DNA of 64,000 bases from Marinimicrobium hydrolyticum (GCF_030848505.1 NZ_JAVDDU010000001.1:62001-126000), one strand, 5' to 3'; shown: positions 11,701-19,806, counted from the stretch's first letter. A program made the numbers and translations. The notes: generated by a model from the letters alone, not told the origin.

Positions 11701-12679
11701 TCAACGCCCCTTGCAGATCGAACTGGATTATTTGCGCCTGGCTCCGTCCTTGCTCACCGACTTACCCACCGACAGTGACGACGTGTTTGATCCTCGCCAG
11801 CTGCCGGCTGCGGAAGTGATGATTGATCAATTCACCGTTGAGGGAGAGGATTACGGTCACTGGTCTTTCCATCTGGTGCCCGGAGAAGAGGGGATACGGT
11901 TTGATCAAATTATTGGGGAAGTGCGCGGCTTGCATCTCAGTGGTCTCAACGGAGAGCAGGGGGCAGTGTTGGATTGGTACTTCCGGGATGACGGTTCGCA
12001 AGATTCACACTTCGCCGGATTTTTTCACACCCAAAACATGGGTGAAGTGATGCGGCGATGGGGGCAGCCGGACCTGATTGAAAGCCAGCGCGCCAGCTAC
12101 CGGGCAAATTTGAGTTGGGCCGCGCCGCCCTGGGGAGTGAGCGCGGAAAAACTGGTGGGCGATGTGGTTCTGGAGCTGGACGAAGGCCGCTTTGTTCGCA
12201 ACCCGGCCGGTGGCAGCGACGGTATCCTGCGCCTGTTCGCCGTCTTGAATTTTGATGCTTTGGCGCGCCGTCTGCGCTTGGACTTTTCCGATCTTTATCA
12301 GAGCGGACTGGCTTACGACAGCATTCGCGGGCGAGCGTTTTTTAATGAAGGGCAAGTGGAGTTTCGGGAACCGCTGTTAGTGCGCAGTCCGTCCAGCCGT
12401 ATGCAGCTGGTGGGCCGAGTCGATTTACTGGAGGAAACTCTGGACGCACGCCTCGTTGCGACCTTGCCCGTAGCCGGTAACCTGACCTTTTTAACGGCAC
12501 TGGTGGGCGGGCTGCCAGCGGCCGCCGGCGTGTTTATTGTCAGCAAGCTGTTTGAGCGTCAAATGGATCAAGCCACCAGCATTCGTTATCGCATCTCCGG
12601 CGACTGGGACGAGCCGAGGGTAAAGTTCGATCGGCTGTTTGAAGGGGATATGACCCTGAGCTCGGCTAAAGAAAAATAA
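8723..12679 (+). CDS. yhdP: AsmA-like bridge protein YhdP
   Basis: YhdP belongs to the AsmA-like proteins that span the periplasm as long hydrophobic grooves and carry phospholipid from the inner to the outer membrane. The 1318 residues are the normal size. There is one N-terminal membrane helix (YILCAVVLIGAAVVVQA), a long repetitive beta-rich region, and the C-terminal conserved segment with FAVLNFDALARRLRLDFSDLY. The gene closes the mre cluster as in E. coli, although tldD, often next, is absent: a convergent small gene follows. The start ATG at 8723 has AAAGG/TAAAGG upstream at the end of the rng spacer. Confidence 0.93.
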   Translation: MVKALRYLVKKFYILCAVVLIGAAVVVQAGRSLAPLAERYPDQVAEYLSEQLNLEVSLGAIHAHWEGLKPRLSLRDIRIRDLDGYRLLVAEGAELELDLLSSALRLKPVWGEIELHSAHLLLTQSESGTWGVPGPATQQQGAQLDDVWSLVQLGTRVEFHDTRLRLAFANGERLDFIAPHILLENHEDFHRLSAQVDIAERAGALKLVIEGQGNPSDSRRFHTQGHLELSQIPLRESVVALEEAFLGESERGEWVRDGRANARLWFDSLPRGEGYSLRGHATLEDLTLPIQGRDLRTVSTKVSGQWMRDGRWQMALQELSALWGEQKLPAVNMGASLDGPKAPVQIMMDRLELGYWADLVDQFGLLGDGLLQEVLQTLKPRGHLHHVQLTLPREEPQRWELAAELNQVSVDPWQNVPGFTNVSGYLAANQSGGTLDLDSRNGFGMFYEGTYDAPMGYQRARGQVAWHLRPEDNRIYVNSGPLTLAGERESARGSFWLAMPWQAGTDDIDLYIQVATEQMAAPLYAKYLPAVLPPVLTDWLHSSLARANPGRVTAGDFVFRGTLSEPSEMARSHQLYLAFERARLKYDSEWPALTGGEGQLWLDDSHLNVQLTQAQVYNSRVHDVEIGLAPNAEGEGLLLIIDGQVDGIASDGLRLLRESALQRQVGRAMDGWYMHGDLQAELSLAIPLQADQPGARQVVTVDLDVPRWAMDHYDLEMRNLKGRIRYTDRDGLSADALQTTLFGEPLSISIASQRSRDEDLPQTLLSFAGAVHSDRLLEWSQQPAAAFLRGNINYRAQVELTHRPETDEGDRRKVALAITSDLEGVAVDLPAPYGKGPATARPTHLNMVFGTETSLIDLHYGDLLQALVQLDTEGFQLRAANLALGEPAQLPTDSRLHLSGSLDRFDWPRWQSVWDRYNAHAEKLGHDPEQQTQRAQELLADDLQLSAQMRLGQHQLGGVLLEDIDLGVSSEADGWSLNFANDTLQGNLQWFNDQRPLQIELDYLRLAPSLLTDLPTDSDDVFDPRQLPAAEVMIDQFTVEGEDYGHWSFHLVPGEEGIRFDQIIGEVRGLHLSGLNGEQGAVLDWYFRDDGSQDSHFAGFFHTQNMGEVMRRWGQPDLIESQRASYRANLSWAAPPWGVSAEKLVGDVVLELDEGRFVRNPAGGSDGILRLFAVLNFDALARRLRLDFSDLYQSGLAYDSIRGRAFFNEGQVEFREPLLVRSPSSRMQLVGRVDLLEETLDARLVATLPVAGNLTFLTALVGGLPAAAGVFIVSKLFERQMDQATSIRYRISGDWDEPRVKFDRLFEGDMTLSSAKEK

Positions 12680-12691
12680 TAAATTTTGGAC

Positions 12692-12713
12692 AAAAAAAAC
12701 CCCCTTGCGGGGG
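12692..12713 (-). terminator. Rho-independent terminator of the small leftward gene
   Basis: Read on the minus strand, a five-base G/C stem (12709-12713 with 12700-12704, loop CAAG-like) is followed by a run of eight T. It lies 26 bases past the stop of the 95-residue gene and between it and the convergent yhdP. Confidence 0.8.
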
Positions 12714-12738
12714 CGAAAAAAGACTGACTTTCGTAAAC

Positions 12739-13026
12739 TCAACCGTTCACTGAACGGAATTCTCTAATTGCCTGGTTGAACTCATCGGCAAAGGCTTTGA
12801 GTGCACTTTCCTGGCGGCGCAGCTCGGCGTTGCTCAGCCGTGCACAGTTCAGGTATGCCTCTTTGGCTTGCACATACTCGCGCACCAAGTTATTCGATTT
12901 GACCATCTGCGCCGTCACGGCCGTCGAAGGATCGGGTATTTCTGGTTTGTTTTGCGGGGCTTCACAAGCCCAGGCAGAAGCAGAAAATGCAGCGCTAAAT
13001 GCAGCGACCATCAACAGTTTCTTCAT
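12739..13026 (-). CDS. Small exported protein of unknown function
   Basis: I do not recognise a family. The 95-residue protein has a clear signal peptide (MKKLLMVAAFSAAFSASAWA) with cleavage after Ala20. The mature part of about 75 residues starts with Cys and contains two cysteines (in ACEAP and LNCAR), which could form a disulphide; the rest is probably helical and charged. It is monocistronic: a terminator follows and a promoter-like TATAAT lies about 160 bases upstream. It is convergent with yhdP. Confidence 0.75.
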   Translation of the reverse strand: MKKLLMVAAFSAAFSASAWACEAPQNKPEIPDPSTAVTAQMVKSNNLVREYVQAKEAYLNCARLSNAELRRQESALKAFADEFNQAIREFRSVNG

Positions 13027-13411
13027 AATTACTCTTTCTCGTCATCGGGCGCCTATGCAAGGCAACCCCGGGGTCGTTAACAATCTCTTCCGCTCTCTGT
13101 CCGACTCCTTCTGATGACAGTGAACTCCCTCCAGCTCCAGGGAAGAACGGAAGTGATTCTGCCATTTCTGGCTGTGGCGCGAAATACATTATACGGACCG
13201 ATTTGTCATTAAATGGCGCTAAAATCGTCCATATGGTTATCAATATCACGAAACGCCCCCAAAAATGTTAGGTTTGTTGACGCTTTGAAAATGGGGCGAA
13301 AGGGAAGGGTTGTAACGTCAAATTTTTGAACGCCAGTAAACGCACAAGGCCCGCGTAATAATGACGCGGGCCTTGTGGAGGGGTGCTTCCTCCAACTGAT
13401 GAAATAGAGCC
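13027..13411. promoter_or_regulatory. Intergenic region with a promoter-like -10 for the 95-residue gene
   Basis: On the minus strand a perfect TATAAT occurs at 13188-13193, preceded by a weak -35 (CATTTA). It would give a leader of about 155 bases for the 95-residue gene. A small open frame across the leader does not look coding. The left part beyond 13260 holds the hairpin of the neighbouring gene. Confidence 0.4.
13344..13376 (-). terminator. Hairpin downstream of the lytic transglycosylase gene
   Basis: A perfect 13-base inverted repeat (13344-13356 and 13364-13376, seven-base loop) rich in G and C lies 36 bases past the end of the leftward transglycosylase gene. Only GCGTTT follows it on the minus strand, so the T run is weak. 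Termination or 3'-end protection is likely. Confidence 0.6.
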
Positions 13412-14623
13412 TTAATCGGACAGATTAATACCCAACTTTTTGAGCACCTCAAGGCCGGGGAAGCCATCGGCTACCATGTCCTGACTGTGCTGAAAGCTTC
13501 GCAGAGCGCGTCGAGTGGCGGGCCCTAAAATCCCGTCGACGGTGCCGCTGTCAAAGCCTTTGCCATTAAGCGTTTCCTGCAAAGCGACGACTTGATCCCG
13601 GCTTAACCGTGGGGCATCCGCCGGTGGACTTTGAACCAAAGGGCCGGCGCCAGCGATACGATCGGCCAAAAGGCCCACGGAAAGCGCGTAGAACTCAGAT
13701 TGGTTCCAACCCATAATCACTCTGAAATTGGAGTACACCAAAAATGCCGGCCCCTCATGCCCGGCAGGTATCAAGAGCGAAGCCTGCAAGTCTGCAGCGG
13801 GCAGTGGCGCCCCGTCGGCCCGGCGCACGCCCAGCTTGGCCCACTCAGACAGCGGCTTGCGAGTGTCCAGACCGGCTTCCATAAAGGGGAAATTGTTCGG
13901 CAGTTTTACTTCCCGACCCCAGCGGGTGTTTTCATCCCAACCCAAGTGTTGGAGAAAATTGGCGGCCGATGCCATGGCATCGGGCAGGCTGTTCCACAAA
14001 TCCCGGCGGCCGCTCTCATCGTAGTCCACCGCATAGCGCAGAAACACCGACGGCATAAACTGTACGTGCCCCATGGCACCCGCCCAGGAACCTTCCATTC
14101 GCTCAGCCGTGATCGCGCCTTCGTCGATAATACGCAAGGCGGAGATCAATTCGCGCGTGAAATAGGTGCTGCGGCGTGGATCACAAGCCAGCGTGGCGAG
14201 CGAATCCAATACGGACATGCGGCCAAAGAAACTACCGAAATTGGTTTCCAAGCCCCAAAAGGCCACCAGATAAGGCGCGGGCACACCGTACTGTTTAGAA
14301 ACGCGCTCCAGTAGGGCACCGTGTTCTTTGAGTAGAGCGCGGCCCTGATTGACTCGCTGCTCATTGACCCGACGACCAAAATAATCCGCAAAGGTTGTGG
14401 TGAATTCCGGTTGCCGACGGTCAAGTTCGATCACTCGCTCGGAAAATTTCACGTTAGCCAGGCTTTGCTCGAGGGTGTTGCTTGAAATACCTTCGGTACG
14501 CGCCAGGGCGTCGATATTGGCAATACACTGTGCAAATTCTTCGGCGGGCATAGCCTGGGCACTGGGAAATACTGCACTCAGGGACAAACCGAGACCCGCG
14601 AGCAGGCTTTTTCTGATGGTCAT
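13412..14623 (-). CDS. Periplasmic lytic murein transglycosylase, MltB group, with peptidoglycan-binding domain
   Basis: The enzyme cleaves the MurNAc-GlcNAc bond of peptidoglycan non-hydrolytically, forming 1,6-anhydroMurNAc. The 403 residues contain a signal peptide (to about SAQA, residue 24). The SLT_2 catalytic domain has the catalytic Glu126 in FWGLETNFG, then SWAGAMGHVQFMPS and a C-terminal PG_binding_1 domain (about 340-400) with NGKGFDSGTVDGILGPATRRAL. There is no lipobox, so unlike E. coli MltB it is probably soluble in the periplasm. The signal-peptide ATG at 14623 is the start. It is divergent from the next gene. Confidence 0.92.
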   Translation of the reverse strand: MTIRKSLLAGLGLSLSAVFPSAQAMPAEEFAQCIANIDALARTEGISSNTLEQSLANVKFSERVIELDRRQPEFTTTFADYFGRRVNEQRVNQGRALLKEHGALLERVSKQYGVPAPYLVAFWGLETNFGSFFGRMSVLDSLATLACDPRRSTYFTRELISALRIIDEGAITAERMEGSWAGAMGHVQFMPSVFLRYAVDYDESGRRDLWNSLPDAMASAANFLQHLGWDENTRWGREVKLPNNFPFMEAGLDTRKPLSEWAKLGVRRADGAPLPAADLQASLLIPAGHEGPAFLVYSNFRVIMGWNQSEFYALSVGLLADRIAGAGPLVQSPPADAPRLSRDQVVALQETLNGKGFDSGTVDGILGPATRRALRSFQHSQDMVADGFPGLEVLKKLGINLSD

Positions 14624-14964
14624 AATAACTCCGAATGGGGTAGCGCTGGCGCAAAAAGTTGTAGCTTGGAGCGCGAGAGGCTCTAGCAGTTCCCTCCCAT
14701 CTAAGGGCCTTTGAGCAGGATACCAGTTCCGGCGCCCCGGAAACTACTGGGACGCGTGGACGCAATTCTGTTTTCGGTGTCGTGGTACAGAACTGGCGTA
14801 TGACACAGTTCTCATTTTAAACCCATACCCCGAGTTGGCGGCGAAAAGTACCCCCAGTGCTCGTGCCGTTGCAGTGGATGCCACCGGGGGGCTCTGGCAA
14901 AATGGGCGTTCGAGGCGTCGCGCGCCAGAAGGATGTTTACAATAAAACGAAAGAAGGAGTACCC
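14624..14964. other. Divergent intergenic region
   Basis: About 340 bases between the transglycosylase and the 706-residue gene. It holds short imperfect inverted repeats (CCAGTTCCGG with CCGGAAAC near 14723-14748; AGAACTG with CAGTTCT near 14790-14812) but no gene and no clear promoter pair. TACAAT at 14938-14943 is a weak possible -10 for the rightward gene. Confidence 0.35.
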
Positions 14965-17085
14965 ATGAAGTCTCAGTGGACCATCGGCCTCGTGGCCGCA
15001 GTAGCCGTATTGGTGACCGCGACCGTAATCGCCCGTTATTGGCCCGAGGTTCCTGAGCGGACCGAACGGGAAGCCGGCCCGGTAAGCTTTCTCGGGCAAA
15101 TTCCCGCCGACAGCCCTTTTGTGATTGTGGGTAGAAACACTTCCGAAGGTGTGCCAGAAGATTGGAATCCAGGGCAGTACAATATCGGTTCGCATGAGCT
15201 AGAGCCGTTATTGGATCAGATGCGTAATACCGAACATCCGTCCTTACCTTTATTGCTGTGGTTATTGGAAGACTTCTTGGCGGCGGGTGAGGAACGTGGT
15301 TATCACGGCATGTTAGAGCATTATGGATTCAACCCCGAGGCTGCCTTTGCACTCTACTGGCACGGCGCCATGCCGGTGTTCCGGCTGGAGCTGAATGACG
15401 GCGCCGCCCTGAACGCGGTTTTGGATCGCGCCGAGGCGGAGGCGGATTTCCAGTATCCACAAACCACGGTAGGCGATGTGTCTGTGCGGACTTGGCCGTT
15501 GTTGAGTGAAAATACTCACCCGAATGTTCCGGCTCTGCAACTGGGCATAGTGGTCGAGCCGCAGCAACTGACGCTTTCCTTGCTTACCGATCGAGACGCC
15601 GACGCCAATCGTTTGCAGCGCTTCGCTCGCCAGTCCATCTCCGAGTCTCTCGCCGATACCGACTTCCAAGAAAACTGGGGGGCAGAGTTTGGGCGCAGCG
15701 ATCTGTTACTGGGATTTGTGGATTACTATCGTCTGGCGCAAGCGCTGCTGTTGCCCGAGCAAAATCGTACCGGGCGGGAATTGCTGACGCTGTTTCCGGA
15801 CTACGAAGGAAAACTGAAGGAAAAATTTTCACCCGCTTGCCGGCAAGAATACGTGCAGTTAACCCAAGGAGCGCCGCGTCAGGTATTTGGAAACACCGAT
15901 TATGCGTTCAGCGAACAACAGATTCGCATGGGCTTGCGTTCGGTTTTACGCATTGAAAATACCGAAGTGCGCGATCAACTCCAGCGCCTGCCCGGCTTTT
16001 TGCCGGAGTACAGTCGGCATGTGGACGATAAGCTGTTCACCGCAGCGATGGGTATTACCATGGACGAGCTGGTGCCAACCTTGAGCGCCCTCTGGCGCCA
16101 GCTTGTCAACGCGCCGTATGAGTGTGATTCCTTGCAAGCCATGCAGCGGCAACTGAATCGGGCCAACCCCATGATGATGGGCATGTTTACCGCCATGGCC
16201 AGTGGGCTCCAGGGTGTTGGCCTGGCGGTTTACGATGTACACGCCGATCCGGACAGCGAAGCCGGGCTTGATGGTGATGCGCTGCTCTCCTTCAGCGCCA
16301 AAGATCCCGAAAGCTTAGTTTCTTTATTGACCTCCTACGCCCCCGGTTTGACTGGCCAACGGGTGCCGACGGACGGTACGCCCGTTGCGTTCACGCCGCC
16401 GTTTACGAGCGAACAGCTCTACATCGCCATCAAGAGCCAGCACATCGTAATCTACCGCGGTGAACGGGCCACTGAAGCCGCCAACGCCATGGACGGAGAG
16501 GCACTGGCAAAACACGGTCTCACAGCTTTCGGTCTTAACCTTGAGCGTGCCGGCGATGTTTTACTCAGTTCACCGGAAACCATGGCCGCTGTTTTCCCGG
16601 AAAATTGCGAGCAGAGCTATCTGGGCTTATTGCAAATGAGCGGCTCACTCTCGGACTGGCACTACAGCGAAACAATGAACGAGCTGGGGTGGGACGCGCA
16701 CTTTAAAATGGGTGTATCTCTCGCCGCCATTGAAGCCGACCAACTGCCCGGCGACTACCAAGTGTCGGCACTCCATGATAATGACTGTAGCTGGGAGGTG
16801 CTCGGCTCCGATAGCAAACAAGAAGACGGTAGCGGAAAGTTTACCTTTTCCGACGAGCAAGAGGGCTGTAACCTGTTTGAAACAGAGTATGATTGGCAGT
16901 TGCAAGGTAGCCAAGTGGTGCAGGTAACGCGGGCGCTACGCGAGAGAGAAACCTGTAGCGACGACTGGAAAGAACCTGATGCCGATGGATTTGCCTGCAG
17001 TATTCTACGCATGGACGATACGGGTTTTTACTGCCTATGGCAGGAAGAAACCGATATGGCGATTTATCGTTACCAGCGGCAGTAG
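14965..17085 (+). CDS. Membrane-anchored envelope protein of unknown function
   Basis: I do not recognise a firm family. The start is the ATG at 14965, which has AAGGAG five bases upstream; the frame is open further upstream but without a ribosome-binding site. The 706-residue product has one N-terminal membrane helix (WTIGLVAAVAVLVTATVIA), and the remainder is predicted to be periplasmic and acidic. The opening PADSPFVIVGRN is reminiscent of DUF3352-like proteins, which I regard as a weak hint only. Five or more cysteines cluster near the C-terminus (from residue about 610), suggesting disulphides. It is monocistronic and ends at a bidirectional terminator. Confidence 0.8.
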   Translation: MKSQWTIGLVAAVAVLVTATVIARYWPEVPERTEREAGPVSFLGQIPADSPFVIVGRNTSEGVPEDWNPGQYNIGSHELEPLLDQMRNTEHPSLPLLLWLLEDFLAAGEERGYHGMLEHYGFNPEAAFALYWHGAMPVFRLELNDGAALNAVLDRAEAEADFQYPQTTVGDVSVRTWPLLSENTHPNVPALQLGIVVEPQQLTLSLLTDRDADANRLQRFARQSISESLADTDFQENWGAEFGRSDLLLGFVDYYRLAQALLLPEQNRTGRELLTLFPDYEGKLKEKFSPACRQEYVQLTQGAPRQVFGNTDYAFSEQQIRMGLRSVLRIENTEVRDQLQRLPGFLPEYSRHVDDKLFTAAMGITMDELVPTLSALWRQLVNAPYECDSLQAMQRQLNRANPMMMGMFTAMASGLQGVGLAVYDVHADPDSEAGLDGDALLSFSAKDPESLVSLLTSYAPGLTGQRVPTDGTPVAFTPPFTSEQLYIAIKSQHIVIYRGERATEAANAMDGEALAKHGLTAFGLNLERAGDVLLSSPETMAAVFPENCEQSYLGLLQMSGSLSDWHYSETMNELGWDAHFKMGVSLAAIEADQLPGDYQVSALHDNDCSWEVLGSDSKQEDGSGKFTFSDEQEGCNLFETEYDWQLQGSQVVQVTRALRERETCSDDWKEPDADGFACSILRMDDTGFYCLWQEETDMAIYRYQRQ

Positions 17086-17102
17086 GGGTAACGTGAAACG
17101 AA

Positions 17103-17127
17103 AAAAGAGGTGCACTGCACCTCTTTT
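17103..17127. terminator. Bidirectional rho-independent terminator
   Basis: An inverted repeat (17103-17114 with 17116-17127) has A on its left arm and T on its right arm, so it ends both the rightward 706-residue gene and the leftward cysteine-rich operon. The innermost bases must open to form the loop. Confidence 0.85.
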
Positions 17128-17207
17128 CTTAGGTTTAAACTTTATTTAAAAGCGATATCGGTTAGATAATCGCCTTTGCTGGTACCCGCTGCATAGCGGC
17201 GAGTCGC

Positions 17208-17486
17208 TTATTCCGAAAGAAGCTGGCCATCGGAGTGCTTCTTCTCATTAATCGGAGCGGCGGTATCTCCAGCTTCCAGTGGCCTGCCACGATTTCTAGC
17301 GTTGGCCTCGCTAACGACAACGCCTTTACTACTGTTTTCGGCGACCCCGTTCTTGCTGGCGATGTTAATTTTGCTTATGGTAGGGGTCTTTTCGTCATCC
17401 GCGTTATTTTCCTCATCGGCGTTCGCCGATATCGTTACTGAAGCGAGAAAAACTAAAACGAAAAGTTTCATTGCTATGGCTTTCAT
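17208..17486 (-). CDS. Small exported acidic protein, third gene of the cysteine-rich operon
   Basis: No family recognised. The 92 residues begin with a signal peptide (MKAIAMKLFVLVFLASVTISANA), followed by an acidic, low-complexity mature part without cysteine, probably disordered. The start ATG at 17486 has AGGAGG four bases upstream; the ATG five codons later lies too far from it. It comes 31 bases after the DsbA-like gene on the same strand, so it is probably co-transcribed with it and with the cysteine-rich repeat protein. Its role could be that of an accessory or a peptide released to the periplasm; nothing in the sequence decides this. Confidence 0.7.
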   Translation of the reverse strand: MKAIAMKLFVLVFLASVTISANADEENNADDEKTPTISKINIASKNGVAENSSKGVVVSEANARNRGRPLEAGDTAAPINEKKHSDGQLLSE

Positions 17487-17517
17487 AAAACCTCCTCGAC
17501 ATTATTGAAATAAACGT

Positions 17518-18246
17518 TTATTCGACCTGTCCAATCAAGGAGCGCAGGTCATTAATACTCATGGCGCCCATCCTAAAAATGGCCTTTCCGTTTGATGCAT
17601 TGTATATAACGGTTGTTGGAGTTCCTTGAATCCCCAGTGAACGGCCCTCTCGTATATCTCTCTCGATTCTCGACGATATCTTCTGTGAATATAGGCATGA
17701 GTCGTATGTCGGCTTGTCTACGTTCAGGGACGAAAGAAGATCAGAAACAACGGACTCGTTTAGTGGTGCTTCATCCAAGTAGATCTTGTCGAAAAAGGCG
17801 AAAAAGCCCTTACTGTCTTTCTGTTCTGCAATGCACTCAGGTACTTTGGCCCATTGTGCAGAAGGGGACTGATCATTCAGCGGAAAGTGACGTAAACTCC
17901 AGCTCACAGAGCCTTCGCTTTCATCAATAGCTCTCTTTGCAACACTGTAGAACTGTCTGCAAAATGAGCACTGTACATCGAAATACGAAATTAGCTTTAT
18001 GGGGGATTCGCTATTTCCATAAACGCGATCTGTTTGATCGGGTTCTCTCACCTTTTCAATCAGCTCTGCCCCTTCAAGAAAGGTCGGCGGCTGATTAATG
18101 GGCGCAGCCGCCGTTTTTACACTAACCGGCTCTGCGCTCCCGTTAGCGCCACTAGAGGTGTTTAGTCGCTCACCCGTATACACTATCGCGAGCCCAATAA
18201 TCACGGCATGGATTATCGCTCCCCAAAAAAAGCGCCAACTTTCCAT
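17518..18246 (-). CDS. Membrane-anchored DsbA-like thiol-disulphide oxidoreductase
   Basis: The protein has a thioredoxin fold of the DsbA/Thioredoxin_4 type and probably makes or isomerises disulphides in exported proteins. In its 242 residues I see an N-terminal membrane helix (residues about 7-24), a variable linker to about residue 75, the redox motif Cys93-Ser-Phe-Cys96 after SYFDVQ, and the cis-proline loop QGTP (Pro210). There are two further cysteines at 138 and 184. The start ATG 18246 has GGAG five bases upstream. It lies 33 bases after the 56-cysteine repeat protein on the same strand; that protein is the obvious candidate substrate, which is an inference from position. Confidence 0.87.
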   Translation of the reverse strand: MESWRFFWGAIIHAVIIGLAIVYTGERLNTSSGANGSAEPVSVKTAAAPINQPPTFLEGAELIEKVREPDQTDRVYGNSESPIKLISYFDVQCSFCRQFYSVAKRAIDESEGSVSWSLRHFPLNDQSPSAQWAKVPECIAEQKDSKGFFAFFDKIYLDEAPLNESVVSDLLSSLNVDKPTYDSCLYSQKISSRIERDIREGRSLGIQGTPTTVIYNASNGKAIFRMGAMSINDLRSLIGQVE

Positions 18247-18279
18247 ATAATCTCCGATAATTGTTAGTAAATTGTATTG

Positions 18280-19806
18280 CTACAGGGTAAAGGATTTCAC
18301 TTTTCGAAAATTCCGCATTAGCGCGATAAGTAGCATAAACAAATAGACACTTCCCCCTGCAATGCCGCCACCGGATGAACTGCTTTCGCTACCTCCACCA
18401 CTAGATGAGCCGCCGCTGCTTCCACCACTAGACGAGCCGCCGCTGCCTCCTGTGCAGGCCGAGCTCGACGAACAATAGCCATCGCAGGCATACGAGTTCG
18501 AGCTTTCGCAACAAAGGTTGCTGTTGTTCATGGACTCATAAGGTGCTGCTGACGGACAACTCGAGCAGAACTTACCGGCGGTACAACCATCGCCACTACC
18601 ACTGCCGCCGCCAGTACTGCCACCACCAGTACTGCCACCGCCACCACCAGTGTTACAGCTGCTGCTGGAAGAGCAGAATCTATTGCCCGAGCTGTCTTCA
18701 CAGGCGTACGAATTTGAAGACTCGCAACAAAGGGTGCTGTTGTTCATAGATTGATAGGGGGTAGACGACGGGCAACTTGAGCAAAAGCTACCAGCGGAAC
18801 AGCCATCACTGGCACCGCCTCCGCCACCGCCAGTGCTGCAGGTGCTGCTGGATGAGCAGAATCTGTTGCCATTGCTGTCTTGGCAGGCATAGGAGTTCGA
18901 TGACTCGCAGCACAAGCTGCTGTTGTTCACGGACTGATAGGGCGTGGATGAGGGGCAGCTCGAGCAGTAGCTTCCAGCCGAGCAGCTGCCGCCGCCACCG
19001 CCGCCACCGCCAGTGCTGCAAGTACTGCTGGATGAGCAGAATCTGTTGCCACTGCTGTCTTGGCAGGCATAGGAGTTCGATGACTCGCAGCACAAGCTGC
19101 TGTTGTTCACGGACTGATAGGGTGTCGACGAGGGGCAGCTCGAGCAGTAGCTTCCAGCCGAGCAGCTGCCGCCACCACCACCGCCGCCGCCAGTGCTGCA
19201 AGTGCTGCTGGATGAGCAGAATCTGTTGCCACTACTGTCCTGACACGCATAGGAGTTCGATGACTCGCAGCACAAGCTGCTGTTGTTCACGGACTGATAG
19301 GGTGTGGACGAGGGGCAGCTCGAGCAGTAGCTTCCAGCCGAGCAGCTCCCGCCGCCGCCACCACCGCCGCCGCCGCCAGTGCTGCAAGTGCTGCTGGATG
19401 AGCAGAATCTGTTGCCACTGCTGTCCTGACACGCATAGGAGTTCGATGACTCGCAGCACAAGCTGCTATTGTTCATGGACTGATAGGGTGTCGACGAGGG
19501 GCAGCTCGAGCAGTAGCTTCCAGCCGAGCAACTGCCGCCACCACCGCCCCCGCCAGTACTGCAGGTACTGCTGCTTGAGCAGAATCGATTGCCGCTACTG
19601 TCCTGACAGGCATAGGAGTTCGCTGACTGGCAACATAATCCACTGTTGTTCATTGATTGATAGGGTGTGGAAGACGGACAGCTCGAGCAGTAGCTCCCGC
19701 TAGTACAAGAAGCATTGGCCATGTTGGAAAGCAACGCGGCAAGGGCGATGGCAATGTAGACAAGCCACAGCCTTGGATCAGACAAAGTACGTTTATTATT
19801 GGGCAT
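18280..19806 (-). CDS. Secreted surface protein with seven eight-cysteine repeats and a GlyGly-CTERM-like tail
   Basis: I know no described family with this repeat. The start ATG at 19806 has AAGGAG nine bases upstream; a TTG nine codons earlier is not preferred. The 508 residues consist of a signal peptide (to about Ala32) and seven units (34-92, 93-154, 155-214, 215-274, 275-335, 336-407, 408-451). Each unit follows C-x5-C-x2-C-x14-CC-x7-C-x8-C-x5-C (x3 for x8 in the last), 56 cysteines in all, and ends in a poly-Gly linker. A Ser/Gly-rich stalk follows, then a C-terminal Gly-Gly, hydrophobic stretch and basic end (GGSVYLFMLLIALMRNFRK). That end resembles GlyGly-CTERM sorting signals cut by rhombosortase. 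It leads the operon with the DsbA-like gene. Confidence 0.88.
   Translation of the reverse strand: MPNNKRTLSDPRLWLVYIAIALAALLSNMANASCTSGSYCSSCPSSTPYQSMNNSGLCCQSANSYACQDSSGNRFCSSSSTCSTGGGGGGGSCSAGSYCSSCPSSTPYQSMNNSSLCCESSNSYACQDSSGNRFCSSSSTCSTGGGGGGGGGGSCSAGSYCSSCPSSTPYQSVNNSSLCCESSNSYACQDSSGNRFCSSSSTCSTGGGGGGGGSCSAGSYCSSCPSSTPYQSVNNSSLCCESSNSYACQDSSGNRFCSSSSTCSTGGGGGGGGSCSAGSYCSSCPSSTPYQSVNNSSLCCESSNSYACQDSNGNRFCSSSSTCSTGGGGGGASDGCSAGSFCSSCPSSTPYQSMNNSTLCCESSNSYACEDSSGNRFCSSSSSCNTGGGGGSTGGGSTGGGSGSGDGCTAGKFCSSCPSAAPYESMNNSNLCCESSNSYACDGYCSSSSACTGGSGGSSSGGSSGGSSSGGGSESSSSGGGIAGGSVYLFMLLIALMRNFRKVKSFTL
18454..19707 (-). repeat. Tandem 180-186 base coding repeats (seven units)
   Basis: The seven protein units correspond to 19531-19707, 19345-19530, 19165-19344, 18985-19164, 18802-18984, 18586-18801 and 18454-18585. 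Units two to five are nearly identical at the DNA level and spaced by 180-186 bases, so they arose recently by unequal exchange or slippage; the outer units are diverged. Most length differences lie in the glycine linkers. Confidence 0.9.

Noticed and set aside
12995-13249. Leftward open frame of 84 codons
   Set aside because: It covers the promoter and leader of the 95-residue gene and overlaps its start in another frame.
18777-19703. Rightward open frame of 308 codons rich in cysteine
   Set aside because: It is the antisense of the tandem repeats; its Cys content follows from the GCA- and CAG-rich complement, and it has no ribosome-binding site.
18454-19707. Regular repeats that could suggest a CRISPR array
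   Set aside because: Units are 180 bases, coding, without unique spacers, and lie in one long reading frame.
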